From Lysobacteraceae bacterium 2PB (GTDB taxonomy: Bacteria; Pseudomonadota; Gammaproteobacteria; Xanthomonadales; Xanthomonadaceae): a DNA stretch of 64,000 nucleotides. Location of the stretch: NCBI GenBank assembly GCA_005502915.1, contig SCMT01000011.1, positions 61,584 to 125,583 on the forward strand, in the 5' to 3' direction. The notes beneath the pieces were generated by a model that saw only the letters and a program-made list of their open reading frames with translations, was not told the DNA's origin and did no database searches. Positions within the stretch are counted from its first letter, which is position 1. Every line of letters starts with the position of its first letter. A program made the translations under genes and the position numbers. Positions 10,001 to 17,002 of the stretch are shown one piece after another.

Positions 10001-10157
10001 CGGCCTGGCGTTCTCGACGGTGGTCAGCCTGCTGTTCCTGCCGACCATCTATGCCGTGCTGGACGACACGCGCGCCAACTTCCTGCGCATCTTCAAGCGC
10101 GCCATGGGCAGGCGCGAGGTGCCGGCGGCTGCGGTGACGGCAATCCACGTCGACTGA
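7047..10157 (+). CDS. RND family inner-membrane efflux pump, second of two, atypical relay
   Basis: A 1036-residue RND protein whose ATG overlaps the previous stop (ATGA), so translation is probably coupled. The topology is the normal twelve-helix, two-porter layout. The proton-relay positions differ from AcrB: TM4 reads GMLVDNAVVVVE (Asp398-Asn399 instead of Asp-Asp), and TM10 reads GVVVNNGIVMIE, with Asn914 where the Lys should be. A Gly-rich loop (GGGPGGGGGSG) sits near residue 640 in the second porter domain. RND proteins with VDN/NNG exist as a sub-class, so this is not decay. The tandem arrangement recalls MdtB/MdtC, where two different pumps share one trimer. The gene ends before a strong terminator. 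Confidence 0.9.
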   Translation: MSVAEFSIKRPVTTVMFFISLFVVGLIAAVRLPLEAFPALTFPGIFLQLPYSGSTPEEVERTVLRPVEEAVATMSGIKRMEGTARAEGASMFIQFSDWERDASIAASEARERIDAIRDQLPDDLQRYFVLKFSTSDEPVLKVRLASNRDMTREYDLIDREFKRRLERIAGVARVDVLGAPPNEVEIAIAPDRLTAHGISLDQLNQRLRSLNFSVSAGQILDADRRLRVQPIGEIVDLQQYRDVIIDGKGTRLADVADVQLKPARINYGRRLDGQPAVGLDIFKERSANLVDVARRVLDEVNVIAEDPALDGVQVLVVENQGDAVTSSLLELAEAGLVGLLLSIIVLYFFLRHWPSTLMVSTAIPICFVMTLGFMYFAGVTLNVLTMMGLLLAVGMLVDNAVVVVESIYQERERMPGQPRLASLIGTKNVAIALSAGTLCHCIVFVPNLFGERNIISIFLSQIAITISVSLLASWLVAVSLIPMLSARMKTPPAVQSDRGLIPSLQRRYAAFLRWTLEHRGKSILGIVLIVLLSVIPATQMKTNMFGGEEGGEADIFYQWNGAYTKQQISDEVTKVEDFLDANRKKYGIVQIYSFYSEEGWAGTQVKFDTKSAGETKKRVDALREALPRSARAKIGIGDQGGGPGGGGGSGLEQNVQVRLVGDSTEQLKEIAEDVIPILARRKELLDVRVNIGDQNSEMSVRVDRERAASFGFSAEEVSQFVGLALRGAPLREFRKGDTEVPVWVRFAGAEDYGIKDISAFTVRAPDGRTVPLLAMVDVQIGAAASEIQRSNRQTTLTIQANLAAKVSMPEARKAMEDTLKEIPFPAGYSYTFDGGGFQDDAEAMQDMLFKLAIALVMIYVIMAAVFESLLFPAAIMSGVVFSVFGVFWLFWITGTEFNVMAFIGILVLMGVVVNNGIVMIEHINNLRRRGLTRTDALVEGSRERLRPILMTMGTAILAMIPISLGGTQMAGDGPPYFPMARAIAGGLAFSTVVSLLFLPTIYAVLDDTRANFLRIFKRAMGRREVPAAAVTAIHVD

Positions 10158-10190
10158 CCACGCCGACGGATGCCATCCGCCGTATGAAGA

Positions 10191-10225
10191 AACGGCCGGG
10201 GAGCGATCCCCGGCCGTTCTTGTTT
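10191..10225 (+). terminator. rho-independent terminator of RND operon
   Basis: A perfect 11-bp stem (10191-10201 with 10208-10218, AACGGCCGGGG) encloses a six-base loop and is followed by CTTGTTT. It lies between the convergent efflux operon and the TraB-family gene, so it may serve both strands. Confidence 0.8.
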
Positions 10226-10237
10226 CGATGCGCTTGC

Positions 10238-11488
10238 TTACCCGAGCAGCGTCCTGATCATCTTCGCACCGCCGGCCCATACGCCGATCGCGGTGCCGAA
10301 GCTGGTGAGGAAGAAGTTCAGCAGGGTGCGCGCCACGCGGTTGCGCCACCAGCCCTTCACGCTCTGCACGTCGTCGCGCAGCGCCATGAAATCGGCATAG
10401 GTCGGCTTGCGTACCCAGGCTTCGACCAGCGCACTGAGCGTGCCCGAGGCCAGCGCCGGATGCAGCGGCGTGATCGGCGACGAGACGAACGCGGTGAGGA
10501 TGCTCAGCGGATGCCCGCCGGCGAGCAGGCAGCCGATCGCGCCCAGCGTGCCGGTGACCAGCACCCACTCCAGCACCAGTTCGCCACCGACCTCGGCACC
10601 GCCGCGCCAGAAGCCCCAGGCGAAGCCGCCGAGCACGAAGAACGCCAGCAGCAGGGTGAACCAGGGAAACGAGGACTTTTCCTTCACCGTGCGCAGCTCG
10701 GACAGCAGCGCGGCCGGGTCGCGCATGTCTTCGCGCAGGTGCTTTTCCATGCCCTGCAGATGGCCGGCGCCGACGACGGCCAGGACCTCGCGTGCCTCGG
10801 GATGCTGTGCGGGGATCTCGCGCAGGCGGGCGGCCATGTAGGCATCGCGTTCGGCGATCACCGTTTCGTACAGCGCCGGGCTGCCTTCCGCGAATTCGCT
10901 GAAGCTCGCTTCCAGCATGTCGCCCTGTTTCAGGTTCTCGATCTGTTCGTCGGAGACCTTCTCGTCGACGAACAGCGACGTCATCAGCCCGCCGCCGACC
11001 TTCGCCCGGCCCCAGAAGCCCAGGCGCTGCATCGCGCGCTTGAAGGTCAGCCCGACGTCGCGGTCGATCAGTTCCATCGTCAGCCCGCGCTCGCGCGCGT
11101 CGACCACTGCCGCCTTCAGTTCGGCGCCGGGCTCGATGTCCAGCTGTTCGGCGAGGCGGCGCTGGTACGCGGCCAGGCCCAGGTTCGCGGCGAACACCGC
11201 CGTCTTGCCTTCGCGCAGCACCTTCACCAGGTCGAGCTTGGCCAAGGCGTCCGGGTCGGTCAGCGCCTGCGCGCGCTGCGGATCCAGTTCGACCGCGATC
11301 GTGTCGTATGCGCCGGTGGCGATGGCAGCGCGCACCACCTCGACGCTGGTCTTCGACACGTGCGCGGTGCCCAGGAGCGTGTAGCGCACGCCGTCGCGTT
11401 CGACGATGGCATGCGGCTGGTTCTGCAGCGGGGCATCGGGGCGGAGGGCCGGTGTCGGGTCGGTCTGGGCGTGTGGCGTATCGGTCAT
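10238..11488 (-). CDS. TraB/PrgY family membrane protein
   Basis: A 416-residue protein of the TraB (PrgY/GumN-related) family. The N-terminal ~260 residues hold the family signature: the GTAHVS motif near residue 40, the ExDxxR-type segment VELDPQR near 70, and the late VVGAGHLQGM motif. Three or four hydrophobic segments follow (FTLLLAFFVLGGFAWG, LVTGTLGAIGCLLAGG and two near the C-terminus), so it is anchored in the inner membrane. The start at 11488 (MTDTPH) is the last ATG before the conserved core. In enterococci PrgY blocks peptide pheromone activity; the bacterial chromosomal role is unknown, and a metal-dependent peptidase has been suggested for the fold. It is a single gene with no operon partner. 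Confidence 0.85.
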   Translation of the reverse strand: MTDTPHAQTDPTPALRPDAPLQNQPHAIVERDGVRYTLLGTAHVSKTSVEVVRAAIATGAYDTIAVELDPQRAQALTDPDALAKLDLVKVLREGKTAVFAANLGLAAYQRRLAEQLDIEPGAELKAAVVDARERGLTMELIDRDVGLTFKRAMQRLGFWGRAKVGGGLMTSLFVDEKVSDEQIENLKQGDMLEASFSEFAEGSPALYETVIAERDAYMAARLREIPAQHPEAREVLAVVGAGHLQGMEKHLREDMRDPAALLSELRTVKEKSSFPWFTLLLAFFVLGGFAWGFWRGGAEVGGELVLEWVLVTGTLGAIGCLLAGGHPLSILTAFVSSPITPLHPALASGTLSALVEAWVRKPTYADFMALRDDVQSVKGWWRNRVARTLLNFFLTSFGTAIGVWAGGAKMIRTLLG

Positions 11489-11664
11489 CGTGACGGTGGG
11501 GACATGACGGTGGAGGCGCGGATCGCGTTTGCCTGCAATCGCGTTCGCCTGGAATCGCGGTTGCCTGTCCCACCGGTCCAGCGGGGAGCCTGCGACGCAG
11601 CGCGCAGGATAGAGCCTCCCGCCCGCGCTGTCTGCGCCTGCCGGTCCGCAGTGCGACCGGGCGC

Positions 11665-12591
11665 TCAGCACACCCCGTACGGGAGGTTCGGCGACGACAC
11701 CAGGCGCTCGCCGACCGTCTCCCCGCGCAGGAAGCGCAGGGCGTCGCCGATCACGCCGGGGTGATCGGCGATCCGGTTGTGGCCGAAGCCCCGCGTGCTG
11801 ATCAGCCGCGCCCCGTTCCAGAGTCGCGCGTAGCGCTCGCCCTCGTGCCAGGGGACTTCGCGATCCTCCAGGTCGTGGACGATCAGCGCCGGTCGCGCGA
11901 TCAGCGGGGCGTTGCGATGCGCCTGCAGCTCCTCGATGGGCACCCGGGTCCTGGCTTCGAAGAACGCCGCCATCCGCGCTCCGAAATGCGCGCCGAGCCC
12001 GATGAAGCGACTGAAACGTTCCATCGCCGCCAGCGGGTCGGCGGCCGGCGCGATCAGCACCGCGCGCTCGGCCTGCAGTCCGCGCGCCAGCGCCACCGCC
12101 GCCGCTGCGCCGCCAAGCGAGTGCCCGATCACCGCCGCCGCTGGCCCGAAATGCCGTGCGACCGCCATCAGGTGGCAGGCGAAGTCGGGCAGGGTGGTGT
12201 GCCTGCCGCCGCTGCGGCCATGACCGGCCTGGTCGAAGGCGACCACGGCGTAGCCGGCCGATTGCAGCGGTTCGATCCACTTCGCGATGCGCGTGCCGTG
12301 ACTGGACCAGCCGTGCGCGAAGAGGACATAGGGCTGGCGCGACGGATCGCCCCAGACGTAGGTCGCGATCGCGAGGCCGTCCACGTCGAGGGTCGACTCG
12401 CGTGCGCCATGTGTCGGCGCGGCGAGGGCGCGTGATCGACTGCTCGCGAACGGCGTGCAGAACAGGCGCGCGGCGCGCTGCAGCGTGGATTCGGGGTGGA
12501 TCATCCGGCCCAGCGCGAAACCGATGCGCAGGGTCTGCAATCCGACGATATTACGAACGGTCGTGCTAATTCTGGCGAATGCGATGGACAT
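11665..12591 (-). CDS. alpha/beta hydrolase under TetR control
   Basis: A 308-residue alpha/beta hydrolase fold protein. The nucleophile elbow is GHSLGG, with Ser at about 158. An oxyanion-type HGWSSHGTR lies upstream, an acid candidate lies in HDLEDREVPW, and the catalytic His candidate is in GFGHNRI. Esterase or lipase chemistry is likely; the substrate is unknown. The longest frame (ATG 12591, preceded closely by GGAG) contains a predicted TetR operator within codons 8-13. Translation may therefore really begin at TTG 12540 or ATG 12504, where a typical N-terminal helix (LRIGFALGRM) starts. The TetR gene upstream ends 28 bases before this frame, and the two genes share an operator sequence. 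Confidence 0.85.
   Translation of the reverse strand: MSIAFARISTTVRNIVGLQTLRIGFALGRMIHPESTLQRAARLFCTPFASSRSRALAAPTHGARESTLDVDGLAIATYVWGDPSRQPYVLFAHGWSSHGTRIAKWIEPLQSAGYAVVAFDQAGHGRSGGRHTTLPDFACHLMAVARHFGPAAAVIGHSLGGAAAAVALARGLQAERAVLIAPAADPLAAMERFSRFIGLGAHFGARMAAFFEARTRVPIEELQAHRNAPLIARPALIVHDLEDREVPWHEGERYARLWNGARLISTRGFGHNRIADHPGVIGDALRFLRGETVGERLVSSPNLPYGVC
12553..12568. promoter_or_regulatory. predicted TetR operator at hydrolase
   Basis: The 16-base sequence ACGAACGGTCGTGCTA contains the near-palindrome ACGAACGGTCGT, whose reverse complement is ACGACCGTTCGT. The same 16 bases recur on the opposite strand just upstream of the adjacent TetR gene. It overlaps the 5' part of the hydrolase frame. 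Confidence 0.65.
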
Positions 12592-12619
12592 GGGCTCCTC
12601 GGTCGCTCGAAGCGGTGGG

Positions 12620-13231
12620 TCAGGCTTGGGGGGGGAGGTAGTAGGCGAGCAGGTGCTCGAACATGCGGCGGCCGCGCGCGAAGGCGGCGTCGAGGCCGCT
12701 CACTGCGGCGTCGTGCTGTACGGCCAGGGCGATGCTGTTCAGCTCGAAGGCGAACTGCGCGGCATCGGTGTCGGCACGCAGCTCACCGGTTTCGACCGCG
12801 AGCTGGGCGGCGCGCGCCAGTTCGGCCTGCCAGCGCTGGTGATGGGCGATCACGCGATCGCGCAGTGGGCCCGGGCGGTCGTCGTATTCGCTGACGGCGG
12901 TCAGCAGCACGCAGCCGCCGTGGTCGCGACGGAGCCATTCGAACCAGTTGGCCAGGATGGTCCGCAACCGGGCCAGTCCCCGCGGCACGGCGAGCGCCGG
13001 GATCAGGGTGTGCTCGCCGAAGCGGGTGGCGGCCATGTCGAGCACGGCCAGTTGCAGGTCCTCGCGCGAACCGAAATGCGCGAAGACACCGCTTTTCGAC
13101 ATGCCCACCGCATCGGCCAGTGGGCCGATCGACAGGCCTTCCAGACCCGCCGAGGCAGCGATCATGTAGGCGCGTTCCAGGATGATGTCCCGGGTCGCGG
13201 CGCCCTTGCTGGTGGCGGGGGGCTGGATCAT
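12620..13231 (-). CDS. TetR/AcrR family transcriptional repressor
   Basis: A 203-residue regulator. The N-terminal helix-turn-helix occupies about residues 28-57 (LADAVGMSKSGVFAHFG, then REDLQLAVLD), and the C-terminal half is an all-helical ligand-binding/dimer domain. The ATG at 13231 places an operator-like palindrome 12 bases upstream, which suggests autorepression. The next gene on the same strand encodes an alpha/beta hydrolase, whose 5' region carries the identical palindrome. The simplest model is a local repressor induced by a substrate or product of the hydrolase; the inducer is unknown. Confidence 0.88.
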   Translation of the reverse strand: MIQPPATSKGAATRDIILERAYMIAASAGLEGLSIGPLADAVGMSKSGVFAHFGSREDLQLAVLDMAATRFGEHTLIPALAVPRGLARLRTILANWFEWLRRDHGGCVLLTAVSEYDDRPGPLRDRVIAHHQRWQAELARAAQLAVETGELRADTDAAQFAFELNSIALAVQHDAAVSGLDAAFARGRRMFEHLLAYYLPPQA

Positions 13232-13242
13232 GCGGCCTTGAA

Positions 13243-13258
13243 TAGCACGACCGTTCGT
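13243..13258. promoter_or_regulatory. predicted TetR operator at its own gene
   Basis: TAGCACGACCGTTCGT is the exact reverse complement of the 16-base site at 12553-12568. It lies 12 bases before the TetR start codon, where it would overlap the promoter or transcription start. Confidence 0.65.
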
Positions 13259-13305
13259 TTTGTGCGAGTGCGCGGCGACGAGCGGTCGCCGCGCCGGCTG
13301 GGGAT

Positions 13306-14190
13306 TCAGTCCCGGTAGCGCTTCAGCAGGTCGCCGTAGGCGTCGATGCGGCGGTCGCGCAGGAAGGGCCAGATCCGGCGGACGTGCTCGCTGCGGGCCA
13401 TGTCGACCTCGGCCATCAGGATCGTCGGCTCGGTGTCGGCCTCGGCGATGAACTCGCCCTGCGGCCCGAGGACGTGGCTGTTGCCCCAGAAGTCGATGCC
13501 GGCTGCGCCGAGCGGCGAGGTCTCGTGGCCGACGCGGTTGCAGCTGAGCACCGGCACGCCGTTGGCCACGGCATGGCCGCGGTGGCTGAGGATCCAGGCA
13601 TTGCGCTGGCGATCCTTCTCGGCCTGTTCGTCCGACGGGTCCCAGCCGATCGCGGTCGGGTACAGCAGCAGCTCGGCCCCGGCCAGCGCCATCAGCCGCG
13701 CTGCCTCCGGATACCACTGGTCCCAACACACCAGCACGCCGAGACGGCCGACCGAGGTGTCGATCGGCGTGAAGCCGAGATCGCCCGGCGTGAAATAGAA
13801 CTTCTCGTAGAAACCCGGATCGTCCGGGATGTGCATCTTGCGGTACTTGCCGGCGATCGATCCGTCGGCGTCGTAGACCACGGCGGTGTTGTGGTACAGG
13901 CCGGCGGCGCGGCGCTCGAACAGGGAGCTGACCAGCACCACGCCATGATGCTTCGCCAGCGCGGACAGGCGCTCGGTGCTCGGGCCCGGGATCGGCTCGG
14001 CCAGGTCGAATTCGTCCACGCACTCGTGCTGGCAGAAATACGCACCGTTGTGCAGCTCCTGCAGCAGCACGAGCTTCGCACCGGACTTCGCGGCCTCGGC
14101 GACGCGGGCTTCGATCACCAACAGGTTGGCCTCGGCGGAACCGTGGTTCTTTTCCTGGATCAGCGCGACGGGGAGGGTTTTGTTCTTCAT
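13306..14190 (-). CDS. aguB: N-carbamoylputrescine amidase
   Basis: A 294-residue nitrilase-superfamily amidase that hydrolyses N-carbamoylputrescine to putrescine, CO2 and ammonia, the last step of the agmatine route. The Glu-Lys-Cys triad is visible: Glu in VLLQELHNGAYF (near 45), Lys in GKYRKMHIPDD (near 120) and Cys in LVCWDQWYPE (near 157). The length is normal for AguB. Its ATG overlaps the aguA stop (ATGA), so the two are translationally coupled. The pair explains how this organism can make putrescine from agmatine. The identification rests on motif pattern plus the aguA neighbour. Confidence 0.95.
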   Translation of the reverse strand: MKNKTLPVALIQEKNHGSAEANLLVIEARVAEAAKSGAKLVLLQELHNGAYFCQHECVDEFDLAEPIPGPSTERLSALAKHHGVVLVSSLFERRAAGLYHNTAVVYDADGSIAGKYRKMHIPDDPGFYEKFYFTPGDLGFTPIDTSVGRLGVLVCWDQWYPEAARLMALAGAELLLYPTAIGWDPSDEQAEKDRQRNAWILSHRGHAVANGVPVLSCNRVGHETSPLGAAGIDFWGNSHVLGPQGEFIAEADTEPTILMAEVDMARSEHVRRIWPFLRDRRIDAYGDLLKRYRD

Positions 14191-15218
14191 GCGAGCACAC
14201 CTTCCGGAAGTTGCATCGTGATGCAGTGCAGGCTGCCGTTCTGCCAGATGAGCGGGCGGCACGGCACCGGGACGATCTCGCGGCCCGGGAACGCCTCGGC
14301 CATCACTTCCTGCGCGCGGGCATCGGCCGGATCGCCGTAGGAGGGCATCAGCACCGCGCCGTTGACGATGAGGAAGTTCGCATAGCTCGCGGCGAGGCGA
14401 CGGCCGTCGTCGAAGATGGGTTTCGCCCACGGCAGCGCGAACAGCCGGTACGGCTTGCCGTCGCGCGTGCGCAGCGCCGCCAGCTCGCCGGCCATCGCCT
14501 GCAGTTCTGGATAGTGCGTGTCGCTGACATCGTCGCAGCCCTGGTAGACGATCGCGTCCTCGGCGGCGAAGCGGGCGAGGGTGTCGATGTGGGCGTCGGT
14601 GTCGTCGCCTTCCAGATAGCCATGGTCGAGCCACAGCACGCGATCCTGGCGCAGCCAGCTAGCGAGCTTCGCGGTGAGCTGCTCGCGGCTCGCGTCCGGA
14701 TGGCGCTCGTGCAGGCACTTCCACGTGGTCAGCAGGGTGCCGGCGCCGTCGGTCTCGATGCCGCCGCCTTCCAGCGCGAAATCGATCTGCTCGCGCGTCG
14801 CGTTCGCGAAGACGCCCTGTGCCGTCAGCGCCTCGACGAGGCGATCGTCGCGGCTGGCCTCGAACTTCCCGCCCCAGCCGGTGAAGCGGAAATCGAGCTG
14901 CAGGAAGCCGTCGGCGGTCTTCAGGGTAATCGGGCCGGAGTCGCGCAGCCAGGTGTCGTCGTACTCGACGGTCACGAAGCGGACGCGGTCCATGTCGACC
15001 CGCGCCGAGCGCAGCCGCGCCTCGGCATAGGTCTGCAGGTCATCGTCGGCGACGCAGATCACGGCGTCCTGGAACGCGGTGATGGCCACGACGAGCGCGA
15101 TGTAGGTTTCCTCGACATCGACCAGGCGCGGACCCCAGTCGGTCTCGGGATGCGGCCACGCGATCAGGACGGCGGACTGGGGTTCCCATTCCGCCGGAAA
15201 ACGGACAGTTGTGGACAT
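14187..15218 (-). CDS. aguA: agmatine deiminase
   Basis: A 343-residue peptidyl-arginine-deiminase-type enzyme converting agmatine to N-carbamoylputrescine and ammonia in the cytoplasm. Family features are the N-terminal MPAEWEPQ-like segment (FPAEWEPQSAVLIAWPH), the WLRDSGP motif near residue 90, EGGGIETDGAGTLLTT near 150, and the C-terminal nucleophile Cys in GSLHCITMQ near residue 333. The start at 15218 lies four bases after the stop of a small secreted-protein gene, so three genes form one unit with aguB last. Confidence 0.95.
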   Translation of the reverse strand: MSTTVRFPAEWEPQSAVLIAWPHPETDWGPRLVDVEETYIALVVAITAFQDAVICVADDDLQTYAEARLRSARVDMDRVRFVTVEYDDTWLRDSGPITLKTADGFLQLDFRFTGWGGKFEASRDDRLVEALTAQGVFANATREQIDFALEGGGIETDGAGTLLTTWKCLHERHPDASREQLTAKLASWLRQDRVLWLDHGYLEGDDTDAHIDTLARFAAEDAIVYQGCDDVSDTHYPELQAMAGELAALRTRDGKPYRLFALPWAKPIFDDGRRLAASYANFLIVNGAVLMPSYGDPADARAQEVMAEAFPGREIVPVPCRPLIWQNGSLHCITMQLPEGVLA

Positions 15219-15222
15219 CGAA

Positions 15223-15552
15223 TTACTTGATCGGAGGTTTCGGGCCGACTTCGTCGCTGCCGGCGCGGATGGCGACCGCGTCGATGACGCGATCCTTCTC
15301 GAAATAGACGACGAAATTGGGGTAGGTCCAGCGGTTGATCGCCGGCCACTGGCGCTTCTGGCCGCCGCGCGGATCCATGCGCTGGGTCGGGGCGCCGAAC
15401 TTGCGCTCGACATCGGCCATGCGCATGCCGCGGGCGGGCAGGGTCATGCCAGCCTCGCTCTGCACGCGCTCGATCAGCAGCCTGTCGGCGAAGGCCTGGG
15501 GGGCGGCGGCGCAGAGCGCGGCGGCGACCAGGGCGGCAGGGAGAAGACGCAT
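15223..15552 (-). CDS. small secreted protein with BamE/SmpA-like pattern
   Basis: A 109-residue protein with a Sec signal peptide (hydrophobic LLPAALVAAALCAAA, probable cleavage after AFA). The start ATG at 15552 has a strong GAGGAGG ribosome site. The mature part reads GMRMADVERKFGAP, then WTYPNFVVYFEKDRVIDAV. That spacing (Gly-Met turn, helix, FGxP, W-Y strand, final strand) is typical of BamE/SmpA-like small domains. It has no lipobox, so it is probably a soluble periplasmic protein. It is the first gene of a unit with aguA and aguB; whether it takes part in polyamine metabolism is unknown. Confidence 0.75.
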   Translation of the reverse strand: MRLLPAALVAAALCAAAPQAFADRLLIERVQSEAGMTLPARGMRMADVERKFGAPTQRMDPRGGQKRQWPAINRWTYPNFVVYFEKDRVIDAVAIRAGSDEVGPKPPIK

Positions 15553-15694
15553 GGGGGACCTCCTCGAACGGATGCGGATGGGCGGGGCTTGCGGCGCAGC
15601 GATTGTAAGCGCATCGCGGCGGCGCAGGCGCACCGCGTTCACGAATCCGCGATGGGCCGGCCTTGTGCCCTTCGAACGAGAGAGCCGGACACGA

Positions 15695-15719
15695 CAAAGG
15701 CCGCACGAGGCGGCCTTTG
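15695..15719 (-). terminator. hairpin downstream of rpmJ
   Basis: A 10-bp stem CAAAGGCCGC/GCGGCCTTTG encloses a five-base loop about 70 bases after the rpmJ stop. Only a short T-rich tail follows on the minus strand, so it is a moderate terminator candidate. Confidence 0.5.
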
Positions 15720-15790
15720 CGGTGTCGGCGCGACGGCGTTGCGGCCGTCCCGCCTGTCGCCGCTGGCAGGGCCGACGACGCGATCCGGGA

Positions 15791-15916
15791 TCAGCGCTGG
15801 CGCGCCTTGAAACGCGGATTCGACTTGCAGATCACGAAGACCTTGCCACGGCGGCGGACGACCTTGCAGTCGCGGTGACGGGCCTTCGCCGACTTCAGGG
15901 AGGACAAGACCTTCAT
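15791..15916 (-). CDS. rpmJ: 50S ribosomal protein L36, two-cysteine (type B) form
   Basis: A 41-residue basic protein starting [11 protein letters not shown] and ending [11 protein letters not shown]. Classical L36 binds zinc through three Cys and one His. Here only Cys17 and Cys30 remain, with His14 near the first ligand position and Arg in place of the last, so this is the zinc-independent 'C-minus' version found as the L36 gene in xanthomonads. It is transcribed alone, outside the ribosomal protein clusters. Longer upstream starts have no homology to the family. Confidence 0.95.
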   Translation of the reverse strand: MKVLSSLKSAKARHRDCKVVRRRGKVFVICKSNPRFKARQR

Positions 15917-16073
15917 GGAAACCTCGGCGATAACGCGGTTGATGTGGATGGGAAGGGTGGAGCGGTGGGGTGCACCGTAAAACAGCCCGGCATTTTGCCG
16001 TGCCTTCTCTGGGAAAGCAAGGCCGATCAATCGCTTGCGGCGGATGCGTGCGGGCCGGGCGCGGAGTGGCGGC

Positions 16074-16079
16074 TAGAAT
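16074..16079 (+). promoter_or_regulatory. candidate -10 box for cmk
   Basis: TAGAAT lies 31 bases before the cmk start. The -35 region is poorly conserved, so this is a weak sigma-70 call. Confidence 0.35.
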
Positions 16080-16109
16080 GTCGCATCCCACGCCCGCAAT
16101 GAGTCGTCC

Positions 16110-16811
16110 ATGCCCGATTCCGTCAACGCCCAGGCCTCCGCCGTCCCCGTCCTGACCATCGACGGCCCGTCCGGGGCGGGCAAGGGCACCATCAGCCGCC
16201 TGGTCGCGGCGCGGCTGGGCTGGCATTACCTGGATTCCGGCGCGCTGTACCGAGGCGTCGGCGTCGCCGCCGGCTGGGCCGGACTGGACCTGGCCGACCC
16301 CGGTGCCCTGATCCGCTGCGCCTTCGACGCCCACATCGGCTTCGAGGAGGATGCCGCCGGCGAGCTGCGGGTCATCGTCAACGGGGTCGACGCCACCGAC
16401 GAACTGCGCACGGAGACCGCCGGTGCCGCCGCTTCGGCCATCGCGGCCGTGCCCGAGGTCCGCGCCGCCCTGCGCGAGCGCCAGCGCGCCTTCCGCCGTC
16501 CGCCCGGCCTCGTGGCCGACGGCCGCGACATGGGGACCGTCATCTTTCCGGACGCCCCGCACAAGGTCTTCCTCACCGCCAGCCCCGAGGAGCGGGCCGA
16601 CAGGCGGTATAAGCAGTTGAAAGACAAGGGGGTTTCCGTTACATTGGACGACCTGCTGCGGGAGATCCTCGCCCGCGACGCCCGCGATGCCAATCGCGCG
16701 GTGGCGCCCTTGCGACCGGCCGAAGACGCCGTCTGCATCGACACCACCGGCCTCGGCATCGATGCGGTGGTCGAACGCGTGCTGGCCGTCGTATCCGCCG
16801 CACGCGCCTGA
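16110..16811 (+). CDS. cmk: cytidylate (CMP/dCMP) kinase
   Basis: A 233-residue kinase that phosphorylates CMP and dCMP with ATP. The P-loop GPSGAGKGT is at residues 19-27. The CMP-binding YLDSGALYR follows, and [12 protein letters not shown] near residue 147 is diagnostic of Cmk. The lid region [10 protein letters not shown] and the NRAVAPL segment complete the domain. Cmk sits directly before rpsA, an arrangement conserved in gammaproteobacteria, and the two are probably partly co-transcribed. Confidence 0.97.
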   Translation: MPDSVNAQASAVPVLTIDGPSGAGKGTISRLVAARLGWHYLDSGALYRGVGVAAGWAGLDLADPGALIRCAFDAHIGFEEDAAGELRVIVNGVDATDELRTETAGAAASAIAAVPEVRAALRERQRAFRRPPGLVADGRDMGTVIFPDAPHKVFLTASPEERADRRYKQLKDKGVSVTLDDLLREILARDARDANRAVAPLRPAEDAVCIDTTGLGIDAVVERVLAVVSAARA

Positions 16812-17002
16812 CCTCATTCTTCACCGAGCGGCTTTTCGCGCAGCAGGCTACAGGTTCCGTCGCACTCCACCGCGCAAGCGGTGGGGCGGCGGTGTTTCCA
16901 CATCTCACTCCTACGGCCAACGGCAATCCCGCCACGGCCCCAACGGGTGGACCGGCCCGCATCGCGGCGCCCGGTCTGTGTCATCAACAGAGTATTCAAC
17001 CC
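16812..17002 (+). promoter_or_regulatory. structured leader of rpsA
   Basis: These 191 bases between cmk and rpsA hold no gene but clear structure. A perfect 7-bp hairpin CCACCGC/GCGGTGG with a GCAA tetraloop lies at 16867-16884, and GC-rich segments further down can pair. The start region reads GAGTATTCAACCC before the ATG and has no good Shine-Dalgarno. In E. coli the rpsA leader is a folded, SD-poor initiation region through which S1 represses its own synthesis; the same logic is inferred here. Confidence 0.5.

Noticed and set aside
6969..11573. Minus-strand frame of over 1500 codons
   Set aside because: Complement of the second pump merged with an out-of-frame copy of the TraB gene; no family features.
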